This document shows, piece after piece, positions 54,626-64,000 of a stretch of 64,000 bases of DNA. The DNA comes from Salticus scenicus (lineage: Eukaryota > Arthropoda > Arachnida > Araneae > Salticidae), in NCBI GenBank assembly GCA_963930645.1, contig OZ005648.1:245249436-245313435 (forward strand). Reading direction: 5' to 3'. How positions within the stretch are numbered: position 1 is the stretch's first letter; each line of letters opens with the position of its first letter. Position numbers and translations under genes: made by a program. Below the pieces are notes generated by a model, which was not told the DNA's origin, did no database searches, and saw only the letters and a program-made list of their open reading frames with translations.

Positions 54626-55469
54626 TCATACAAAAGCAGCTTTACTTTCTAATATCTTTCTGAAAATCGTTAGGTATTTTTTTAAATATATATTTAACTG
54701 AGCTTTCAGTGTTTATGCTTTCTAAAAGTGTAAGTAGTGTCCCCATTTGCCCATTTCTGCCACTAAACCATATTTTTACCTTTGTGGCAAACTGTAGTTC
54801 ATGTTTATTTAATACTAGAAATATGAAATGAGTCATTTTGACTCAAAACCAGTTTTGTTTTTGTCATGCGAAATCAATATTTCGTCTGACATCTTTCTCT
54901 AATAAATAGTTTTATCTAATAAGAAACCCAAATTTTCTATTTAAAGAATGAATAAATGAAATAATAATGATAATAAATATGAAAGGGGGTGAGGAGAAAT
55001 TGAAATAAATAATAAGAAAACATTTAATTTTTTCTTTCTGCATATTACATCGTTTTTATGAAATAATTATAGTATAAAAACATAATTTAATTAATAGCCA
55101 TTTTTGTTCTCATTTTAAAACATTATTCCGTTTTCAGAAAATAAATAAGTATTTTATTATACACTATTTGTATGTGGTATGTTCTAGAACTTTAGTTTTT
55201 TTTTCAAAATTCGGTGAGCACCTTGTCAATCAATCTTATTCAACGCCTTCCCGAATTCATTTCTAATTTTTCCATTCGCCAGTTTGAGTTTTGAGTTCGC
55301 CTATGAAAAACGTAAATAATCATTTAAATTTGATTAGTAGAACTCTATACGTCATTTGGCTTGTTTTCCTAATTGGCATTAGTCAGGGTAACAATATATT
55401 TCTAAATTTCTCAATTTTGGCGATTATATAATCATTCTTTTCTTTTGTTTATAACATATCCGTTAGCCT

Positions 55470-55660
55470 GTCAACTAGCTTTTTCGATCGTCTGCGTTTA
55501 TCTCGCACCTGGCGATGGTCGGTGATTAAGATAACCTTTTCACCCAGATAAATAGCGGACACACGCCGCGATCGGGAGTTCGCTCTCTCTTTGTCTCCTC
55601 TCCAGCCCTCGCTCTTTTTTTCTCCCTGCGGAAGTTAACGACGAATGCCGGCCGGTAAGT
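55470..55660 (+). promoter_or_regulatory. GC-rich promoter-like block with ATG and splice donor
   Basis: In an AT-rich intron this stretch is clearly GC-enriched. It has AGATAAATAGCGG (TATA-like, about 55545), a CT-rich initiator region (CTCTCTCTTTGTCTCCTCTC), then ATG at 55647 followed by CCGGCCG and the donor GTAAGT at 55657. Either it is an alternative promoter and first exon within RPRD1 intron 3 (or of a nested gene), or it is the LTR and leader of a retroelement. No LTR partner was found in the window. Confidence 0.4.
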
Positions 55661-56528
55661 TCAACGATATCTAATAAGCAGGAGGGAAGATTTTGGGTCT
55701 CGGATTTATATAGTGGACGTCTGATGCCCCGAAGATAAATTGATATAAATTTATTTACAAAGAAGAAATATAAATAAAGGAAATGTAGATGTTCAGTGGA
55801 GTCTTCTTGCTTACTATTAGTTTCAATTCCTTTTTATATAGCAAAGAACACATGTGGTAAGTCTCAACAATATATTATTTTGATGATTAAAAATATAGAT
55901 TTCCAACAGAATGTGCTATTCAACCCCTGGGTTGATTTATTTCTTGGTTGATCACGGCGATTTATTTCTTTTAGTTTATTGCCAAGAATTGGCACGACAG
56001 TTTTCATTTTTCCAAAAAAGTTATGAACAGAACTCAAAAACAAATTATGATTTTTCCTAATTCTATATTAATTATTATCTGTAAAATAATGAAGCTTTTA
56101 GTGCTTATAGACTCTTTGTTTTTAACGTCTATAACTATAACTTCTTGCATTTATCTTTACCTTTTACATTTTCCCTGTTACCAGCAGTCAAACTATATTT
56201 TATTGTATGGGGAAATTTGTTATGAGAATTACTTATTACCTAATACATTTTTTTTTTTTTTTTTAAATCTGTTTTCATATTTAGAAAAATTCAAAATGAT
56301 TGATTAATTTATTTATTTATTTATTTTTTTATGTTATGTTATTTTCTTTTATATATTTTCTTTTTAAGCTATAAAGTGTGAAAAATGCACTTAGTTCATT
56401 TTTTGTTTTTCAGCTTTATAATAAAATATTAAAAAACTAGAAAAGGTCCGGTTCATGAATGAAACAAATTCCTGGATCTATTTTGAGACTTCCTTAGCTC
56501 CTGATCTCCGGTCTGCACCCATTTCTTT

Positions 56529-56728
56529 NNNNNNNNNNNNNNNNNNNNNNNNNNNNNNNNNNNNNNNNNNNNNNNNNNNNNNNNNNNNNNNNNNNNNNNN
56601 NNNNNNNNNNNNNNNNNNNNNNNNNNNNNNNNNNNNNNNNNNNNNNNNNNNNNNNNNNNNNNNNNNNNNNNNNNNNNNNNNNNNNNNNNNNNNNNNNNNN
56701 NNNNNNNNNNNNNNNNNNNNNNNNNNNN
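56529..56728. other. Assembly gap (200 N)
   Basis: Exactly 200 N inside intron 3, the same length as the gap at 91-290. Confidence 0.98.
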
Positions 56729-57436
56729 AAATGGACTTCTTGTTCTTCATCAGTTTCCATTTGTCACTTTAAACATCTAGTCTCTTTTGATCTTCTTCTT
56801 TGCCACTAGGATCCATCTGATCCAAAATAGAGAATGAGAGAGATCAAACAAAAGAGATCCACACTTAGATAATAGTTAAATTTCAAAAGCTCAAGCTGTA
56901 AAACAAAATGTAACCAACATAGTTGCTTCTCTTTAAACATTCTCTTTCTTATAAACATTTTCTTTATTCTGTTTCTTTAATTCTATTTCTTATAAACATT
57001 TTATACAGATGCCACATGCATCACATAAACTCTTAATTTTTACACTCTTTTAAAGATAGCACGGGATCATATTTTTACATAAAAATCAAAACATTAAATT
57101 CATTTAACCATTTTTTTCTTTTACTTTTTGTTCAGCATGTGGTCTTATACTCAGTGCGTCCACACACAGAGTCCAAGAAAATCTCTTAGCCATTTATATA
57201 TATAGATTTGGAATACCAATTTCTTGAAAACAAGAACAACTTTGGGAAATGCAAATTTTTTGGATGTGGAAACGGGATTTAAAAATACATTAGATTATGA
57301 GTAATTCTCATAATTTTTTTCATAGAATAAGTATATGAAGTTTGGTTACAGGCAGTGATAGGTAGAGCTTCCCTTTAATATATACTATAAGAACTGATTA
57401 AACATATGTGATAACAAAATCTTGTACTTTTATTAG

Positions 57437-57522
57437 ATATTGAACCATTTGCAAAGAAAAAAAAAGTCATTAAAGAGGAATTTGAAGATTCAATTAAATC
57501 ACCTCCCGGGGATCCTCCTGAT
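57437..57522 (+). CDS. RPRD1B: RPRD1 family CID protein, exon 4
   Basis: This encodes residues 163-191, the acidic/basic linker between the CID and the C-terminal coiled coil: EPFAKKKKVIKEEFEDSIKS followed by a Pro-rich PPGDPPD. KKKK is a likely nuclear localisation signal. The acceptor is TTATTAG ending at 57436; the phase-1 base from exon 3 is completed. The donor is GTAAGT at 57523, phase 0. The linker is the least conserved part of the family, so this call rests on phase match, splice sites and position between exons 3 and 5. Confidence 0.85.
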
Positions 57523-57833
57523 GTAAGTATCTGACTTTTTAAGTATTAGTGTACTTAAATTCCATTATACATGCAATCTATATTTAATATAAAATATTTT
57601 AGATGTGTAAATGTACAGTACATTATTTATTTTTTGAAAAATAAAACATTGTAATAAAATTAAACATGTGTGAAAATATTGTTAGAAGACAAAAACAACT
57701 ATAGATAATAATTTTTCATCAAATTTTATTCCTACGGATTTTTAGTTATTAGGAAGGAGATTTTTATTACTGGAAACTACATATGTATATAAAGTTTTAA
57801 GAGAAATTTTATTAATCAGCCAATGCTCTAGAT

Positions 57834-58902
57834 CAGGGCCCGAAATTTTAACTCAAATTACACTCGAAAAAAAAAAAAGTTTTACTCGCCACAAAATAGG
57901 GTTGTCTTTTTTTTTTTTTTTTTTTTTTTTTAAACGCATTTTTTTTTATTATTATTATTTTTTCTAAGTATTTGAAAGGCTTTTACAAATATGTCTAAAA
58001 TTATATATATAGAAAGTGTGTCGTATATCATCATGTTTCATAATCATCTATAATTAAACATCATTATAATTAAATGTATTATATTTGAGATTTGAAAAAG
58101 ATTAAAATATCTAATAACATAAATGCAAAGATCCATTAAAGAAAAAAAGAAGAAAAATAATAATTCTCTGTCAAACAATATCCTGTGAAAATCTTTTTAT
58201 TATGAAAGATTAAGCTTCCTTATTTATCTATTTACTTAACTTTTTATATTAGAAATGTCTTTTACGTCCATTTTATTTTCGTAATCAGACGGAATGTCAA
58301 TGCGTACAACTTGTTCACTGTTGTCATTTGAAATAGCCATTTCGGAATAACTTTTTTGATAAAATCGTTGCTTACAAATCATTACAAACGACAATCATTG
58401 GTGTTTCAGTAAAACACTGGAAAATATGAACCGTTTTTTGATGATTATTCAATAAAATAAACATAGGCAGCAAAAGGGCTCGGGCTCATTTTCATGTGAT
58501 AATATCAGATAGGCAAACTTTTGCATATCTCTTCTCTCGGATAATGGGCGACCGTCAAAGAGGCTCTCTGCTCGTCTATTCTCACTCTGCTTGGAGAAAT
58601 AACAGTGGGAGAAATGAAACTGCCAAAGAGATCAAAACTTTTATGTAGCAATTCTCCTTTCCCAGTCTGGGGCAGTCTCGAGCAGCACACAGACAGACTC
58701 GGCTCTCCGAGAATCTAAAAACGAGAGGTTAAATATGAGGTTATAAGATGGCAAGATTTTGCATATTTAAATTTATAAAAAGAATGTTTTCTGTCACCAT
58801 ATCGTGTAAGAATTCAATCTATAACTTGACCAAATTTTTATTCGCCATAGTAAAAATTCCACTCGCCAATAGCAAGCTGGCGAGAAGAAATTTCGAGCCC
58901 TG
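57834..58902 (+). mobile_element. hAT-type non-autonomous element, 1069 bp
   Basis: The ends are CAGGGCCCGAAATTT and the complement of CAGGGCTCGAAATTT. The exact 8-bp duplication is CTCTAGAT (57826-57833, 58903-58910). ACTCGCC subterminal motifs lie at both ends (57893 left; several at 58840-58885). A GC-richer internal stretch at 58530-58730 has no recognised coding region. It sits in intron 4, 220 bp before exon 5. Confidence 0.95.
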
Positions 58903-59125
58903 CTCTAGATTGTCTTATAAATATGGGTTAGGACCCCTTCAAAAGACCATCACAGAGGGCACTTCCTCTCAGGCCTAGAATCTTAGTGTAGTCACCTTAA
59001 CACCAATTTTAATTAGAGCATCCTTAATTTTTTATACACTGCTGCATTTTTTTTTTTTTTTTTTTTTTTTCTGTCTTAATGCACTATTGTTCTTTTATTG
59101 TTATTGATCTTCCTGTGTTTTATAG

Positions 59126-59252
59126 GCTGAAGAACTGATCAAAGCCTTGCAAGAATTAGAAAATTGTCCATCAACTGATGCAGTTGTCAGAGAAAAAATT
59201 GCTAGTTTACCACCAGAAGTTTCAGACATTACTCTCTTAGAAAAAGTTCAAA
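59126..59252 (+). CDS. RPRD1B: RPRD1 family CID protein, exon 5
   Basis: This encodes residues 192-233, the start of the conserved C-terminal half: AEELIKALQELENCPSTDAV, then REKIASLPPEVSDITLLEK, a signature of RPRD1A/1B that precedes the coiled-coil dimerisation region. The acceptor is TTTTATAG ending at 59125, phase 0. The donor is GTAAGA at 59253, phase 1. The protein is about 90 residues short of the usual length of about 310-330. The missing coiled-coil exon(s) were not found up to 64000. Confidence 0.95.
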
Positions 59253-59479
59253 GTAAGAAAAAAAATAGCTTATTTTGTTTTATCTTTTTACATTATATTG
59301 ATGGTTCTCATACATTTTGAAATTACAGAACATTTAAAATCTTAGAAATAAATATAGGCATATTATATACAAATTGAAATCTATATAAATAAAGCAAAGA
59401 GTTTGTTGGCAGAACACATCTGGACAGACCACTCCTATTTTTGATTGACCTAGATTTAACTACTTTGGGGATGAAAGTC

Positions 59480-59860
59480 GGACATTTTTTAAAATAAAAC
59501 TGATGAATTTTTTTTAAAGATACTGCATAGATGTTATACTTTTTTAAAAGAACTTTAAAAACTGTTCATTTTTTGTGAGGACACTATATGCATCAAGTTA
59601 TTAGATTTAAAGATATTACATTGCAAAGTTTCACAACGCAATATCATTCAATCGCTTTTGATGAAGGTTGGCCATTTCTTTTTTTTAGTAAAAACTGATA
59701 ATTTTTTTTAAAGATACTGCATAGATGTTGTACTTTTTTAAAAGAGCTCTAAAATCTGTTCATTTTTTCTGAGGACACTATATACATCAAGTTATTAGAT
59801 TTAAAGATATTACATTGCAAAGTTTCACAACACAATATCATTGGATTGCTTTTATCTTAA
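59480..59860 (+). repeat. Tandem duplication, period 194 bp
   Basis: GATACTGCATAGATGTT at 59519 recurs at 59713, followed in both by CTGTTCATTTTTTSTGAGGA, CATCAAGTTATTAGATTT and TTGCAAAGTTTCACAAC. Few differences separate the copies, so the duplication is recent. It is intronic and non-coding. Confidence 0.9.
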
Positions 59861-60375
59861 AATAAGAGTCTAATATTAAAAAAATTATCAGTTTTGAAGT
59901 TCTAAGAGCTGCAATTTTTAAATTACAGCGTACATCTTTCCCATACATAATCCATTAAATTTGTAAATTGTTGATTCATTCTTGAAAATCATTCACATAA
60001 GACCATAGAGCATTGTTACAAAAACGAGTGCAAAATGAAAGAAATATTTTATGATATTTTGACTTTTTGACCATAAAATGAATTTTTAATTATATTACAA
60101 AGCCAGGGGTGAAACTTTTCAGGGGCTACCCCTGAATTCAGTGTTTTTGAAAATTTTGCTGTCTTTGAATTTTATGTTAAATTACTTTGTTTTCACAGAA
60201 ATTTCTCATTTTGAATGTTTAATTTGCCTTATAATGTATTACAAAGTTTATAAATGTTACTTAATATAGGTAGCCATATGATATATCATTAATAAATGTC
60301 CCTTATATGTGTGTAAGGAATAGTTTTCAGGGTTTTTGCAAGTTAGGTAGTTTCGTCCCTGCAAAGCCCAAAATG
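59861..60375. other. Intron 5 sequence without recognised features
   Basis: AT-rich; nothing recognised. Confidence 0.6.
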
Positions 60376-60462
60376 TGATATAAAAAATAAATAGTGATTC
60401 TATTCTTTTGAAAATTCATTCAAATTTAGTGACCAGCGAAGCAGATGTAGCCTGCTAGTAGT
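60376..60462 (+). repeat. Dispersed repeat terminus (copy at 28770)
   Basis: GTGATATAAAAAATAAATAG, TTCTTTTGAAAATTCATT and TAGCCTGCTAGTAG match 28770-28860. It probably marks the end of the same unidentified element at two places. Confidence 0.6.
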
Positions 60463-61676
60463 TCATAAAGAAACAAGCAGGCTCTAGTCGATGAATGCAC
60501 TTTATTCACCGTAACTTCTTGAATCAGCACAACAAAACTATGACTTAAGGAATATTTTCAAAACAGTCCAATAGTATTGTCAATTCAAATGAGTATTTTT
60601 AAACCAGTAAAATAAAGCTGTTGTTAGCATCACAAAAATCATTATTCAATGAATGTTCAGGAAACAGTCACTTGTTCCAGAAGAATAAAACAAATTGCAC
60701 CAAATACCTTATAGAGCAGGAATTTCGCTAATCTCTTGGAACACAATTTCAAAAGTGCAATTGCTCAGAATAGCTCTCTAAATAAGTCACTTGCAAAAGT
60801 CAACTTGCTTCTATTTATACCTTTTGGCAATGGTACTATGCTAGAATTCAATGGAAAGTTCCAGAAATCAGCTCCTGTTTGACATAGAGCCTCAAAATTT
60901 TGGGAATCCTAAACTACCATTTTTCACCAAAGACCGATCTTACTAAAAGTGACTGAAAATGCTGTTTATTTTCACTTTGACTATAAAACTACTTTCACTG
61001 CAACAACACAATTGATGCAGAGGAAAAGATATAATCTGTTGCAAGAATATGCTGTATTGTGTTTTTTTTCTGTTGGGAGTATGAAATTTTTATTTTACAT
61101 CATTAGTTGGATGTATAATATGAAGCTCAAAATCCCAGACATTTTCAGCCGCATTAATTATAATCACGAACAGCATTTATTTATTTATTTAATTTATTTA
61201 TTTATTTAATTAAGTTAATTTAATTGAAATATTTGAACTAAACTTTTAGCAGATTTTTTTTTTTTTCCCTCTTTAATGTTTTTAATTTGCCATTTTCGGA
61301 ATTACAGCAGCAGAAAAAAAAAAAAAAAAAAAAAAAATTTATAATCAATAATAAAAAAAGAATTAGCTTTTATGCTTTCTATATTTTGAGATATTTGCTG
61401 TTTTTATCTCTTCCACAAATTTTATACGCAAAAAAATAAAATGATAAACTAGAAAATTTCACAGTAAGAAATATCAAAATAAGCTTAAAGCTAAATTATT
61501 TAAGAAAAGCTTGAATAGAAATCATCCATATTAAAAATGCAGAAAACTGATTGATGTTGCCATCTATCATCAAAACATATAATCAAATACAGTGGTGAAT
61601 GAAAAATCACCTTTAACTTTTATGCATTCTGGATTTTTAAGATTAAATGATTAACATTTTTTGAGATTTGGATGTG

Positions 61677-61736
<60 letters not shown>

Positions 61737-62870
61737 ACAGAGTAAAATGTCAACTGATGAATTAAAGTTTTAGACTCTATCAAAGCTTGAAAACTGATCA
61801 CTGATTATGAATTAATGATAGTATTGCTCAAATCGAAGATAAACATTTGGTTGAAAAGTGAAAACACAGAAATAAAATACAGTCAACTTGCATTTTAATA
61901 ACTTTGTATTATTGTAACACAATGTGATATAATGACCTTTAGAAAAATCCCGATTGGCATCCATTGCAGATAATGCTGTTACACATTTGATATAATAACC
62001 AGAAAATTCTAAGACTCCTAATATAATGATCCACAAAAGGACCTGTACTATAACTTATAGATTAAAGTGTGATCTTTATTTTATTTTATTTTCAATTTTA
62101 TGTTGATCTTTTAATTCAAGTCTAAACAACATAATCTGTTTGGTAACCATCAGAAAAGTTTTAAATGAGCAGTTTTTCTGAAATTCATTGAATATGAAGA
62201 AAAATCTTGTAAAGATAGTGATAATGAAAGTAGCACTATAGCTGCGATATTAACTTTAGAGAATAATGATGTCACCAGTGATATACCAAAAATTAATAAA
62301 ACTACAATAAAAAATAATCTACTGAAGAACATAACAGACTTTGGGATATTTTTTGAAAATCAAGATAATAAAAATGAATAATTCAAAAACATCAGTCGTT
62401 TCAAAAATGCTTTTTCCAGTATTCAAAAATACATCAAAACTCAATAACTGATTTCTTTAAAAAGAGTTAAATATGGAAGTAGTTAATTAAATCTATAAGA
62501 ACTTGATTTTTGTAGACTACGTAGACATAATCTTTTCATGTTTCTCTTCCTTTTTTTCAACAATGTAAATTCCATTAAAGTAAAATTATTCTTTCTTATG
62601 GTACCATTTATGTTTTATAGTACTCATACATTGCACAGTTAATTCAAGTGGTCGTCTTGGAATCGGTATTTTCAATTTCATCAAATAGAAAATTATAGTT
62701 TTGCAATAGTTAATATTTTTAATTGATTTTAATTTCAAACTTTTATTTAATTTCAAAATTCTAACACAATTCATATTTTACATGTAGATGTCATGTGCAA
62801 CCTTTATCAAATCAGTTTTATTAAAAAGGGCATCAATCTAAAAGACTATTTTCGATATATTTGATATACT
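60463..62870. other. Intron 5 sequence, AT-rich
   Basis: This contains A and T homopolymers (about 61310-61337) and a perfect TA microsatellite at about 61681-61734. I see no gene; open frames here lack motifs. Confidence 0.6.
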
Positions 62871-62873
62871 ATA

Positions 62874-64000
62874 CTGTTCGAATTAATTGGGACAAACATG
62901 TTTTTTTTTTTTTTTTTTTGTCTGAGTTGGTATGTGATTGCCAGTGATGTCTTGAACTGCCTCAAACCGGTTATATCTGCATAGAGGTTGTGTGATGGAT
63001 TGACCTTGACTATAATTTACTCATTTGACTGGTTTTACTGTATCACTAGTTCAACTGTGAGCCTTTCTGTGTGGCAGCTGTTGGTTATAATTTTACATAC
63101 TGTGTAACACATGTTACTTTTGCTTGTTCAATAATGGATATTACTCCGAGGAAGCGTTCTAAAGTAATCACACTTAATGAACACACTTCTATGACTGTGA
63201 GAGATATAGCTATGGCAGCTGGTGTGGACAAATCGAGTGTTTCAAGAATTTTAAGAACATTTCAAGATCCTGCATCATCATCTCCAAAAAGAAAAAGAAA
63301 ATGTAGATGTAAACGGAAAACTATTCCAAGAACTGATAAATTTCTAATAAGAAATAGCAAAATAAATCCAAGAAAGACAAGCACAGACCTTTGAAGGGAT
63401 TTATTGGATTATGGTGTTGATGTAAGCACCTCAACTGTACGGAAAAGGCTTCTGGAAGTTGGCTATGAGACAACAAGACCGAGGAAAAAACAATTTTTAA
63501 CTCAGAAAATGATGAAATAACGTTTAGCATGGGCCAAAAAATACCGTTCATGGACTGTTAATGACTGGAAAAAGGTGGTTTTTAGTGATGAAACACATTT
63601 ATTTGTGCAGGAATACAAATCAAGTGTAGTTAGACAAAGTGAAGGTGAAACTCTCTGACCGTATCATATCCAAAAAACTGTAAAACCAAAAAACTGTTTT
63701 GGGTTTTTTTCACAACAAATGACATTGGAAGATTATTTCCTCTTAAAAGCATGATGAATTCTGTCAAATACATAGAAATATTATGCAGTAGGATTGTTCC
63801 ATTCATGGAAACATTTGACGGAACATTTCAGTATGATTTGATCCCTTGTCCCAATTCAAAATTGGTCCAGACTTTTATGCAAGAAAATAAAATAAAAGTG
63901 CTTAATTGTCCAGGTAATTCACTAGACCTAAATCCCATTGAGAACTTATGGCATATTCTCAAGAATCATTTAGCTAAGATGAATTGCACGACAACAGATC
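62874..64000 (+). mobile_element. Tc1-like transposon, truncated by window end
   Basis: The left terminus CTGTTCGAATTAATTGGGAC follows a TA (62872-62873). The transposase pseudogene begins at 63134. The right end lies beyond 64000. Several stops and a frameshift show that it is inactive. Confidence 0.85.
63134..64000 (+). pseudogene. Tc1-like DD34E transposase, degenerate and partial
   Basis: ATG at 63134 gives MDITPRKRSK, then the paired-like HTH (TVRDIAMAAGVDKSSVSRIL) and a basic Arg/Lys stretch. A stop lies at 63392. The same frame continues with VSTSTVRKRLLEVGYETTR, a TAA, then VVFSDETHLFV (first catalytic Asp), a TGA and a frameshift near 63715. Beyond it come QYDLIPCPNSK (second Asp) and SLDLNPIENLWHILKNHL (Glu). 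The spacing between the second Asp and the Glu is 34 residues, i.e. DD34E. All three catalytic residues survive, but at least three stops and one frameshift do not allow a protein. Confidence 0.9.

Overview
The window is eukaryotic, AT-rich and dominated by transposable elements. It carries one recognisable host gene, whose exons are 86-203 bp and whose introns run from 1.6 to 17.7 kb. The mix of elements (Tc1/mariner, Tigger/pogo, many hAT elements, piggyBac-like miniatures, Helentron-type HINEs with GTCT microsatellites, a Penelope-like fragment, a Gypsy-like LTR element, tRNA-derived SINEs) and the overall texture suggest an arthropod, most likely a spider or other arachnid. That assignment is inference. 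Two runs of exactly 200 N (91-290 and 56529-56728) are assembly gaps of nominal size.

Host gene: five exons on the + strand (17292-17442, 35181-35313, 44723-44925, 57437-57522, 59126-59252) encode a CID-domain protein of the RPRD1A/RPRD1B family, which binds the RNA polymerase II C-terminal tail. Splice phases agree at every junction (700 nt, 233 codons). The 5' UTR exon(s) and the C-terminal coiled-coil exon(s) are not identified; the latter must lie beyond 64000. Everything from about 17.4 kb onward outside these exons is therefore intron of this gene.

Layout: 1-5.2 kb holds a 62-bp satellite next to a gap, three Tc1-like fold-back miniatures and a 36-bp inverted repeat enclosing the region. 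5226-15184 looks like one composite hAT-type insertion containing two tandem SINEs, HINEs, a piggyBac N-terminal remnant, a 28-bp perfect palindrome and a hammerhead-like motif. 15.9-17.1 kb holds a promoter- or LTR-like block and a TIR element just upstream of the first coding exon. Intron 1 (17443-35180) contains a minus-strand Gypsy-like LTR element (17699-27726) whose pol region is mostly replaced by coiled coil. That element is interrupted by a 687-bp TA-flanked miniature and by a 3.4-kb fold-back element with tandem-repeat arms. Further on are a LINE scrap, a tRNA-like sequence, a Tc1 remnant with a nested hAT miniature, a Tigger element and a HINE.

Intron 2 (35314-44722) has a 2.6-kb hAT-type element with a nested HINE, a piggyBac-like miniature, a broken hAT transposase gene, a hAT miniature, a near-perfect tRNA-Thr(UGU) and a mariner remnant. 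Intron 3 (44926-57436) has a probable 7.3-kb hAT insertion holding nested HINEs (one HINE inside another), a Penelope-like GIY-YIG fragment, a zinc-finger transposase tail, and a GC-rich promoter-like block at about 55.5 kb. Intron 4 contains a 1.07-kb hAT element. Intron 5 contains a tandem duplication and a Tc1 transposase pseudogene cut by the window edge.

The most interesting material is (a) the HINE family, with subterminal inverted repeats, a 3' hairpin and a readable TT insertion site; (b) the Gypsy-like element with a long coiled coil between protease and an RT-thumb remnant; and (c) the fold-back element with tandem-repeat arms and a TAA target duplication that splits the Gag zinc knuckle.
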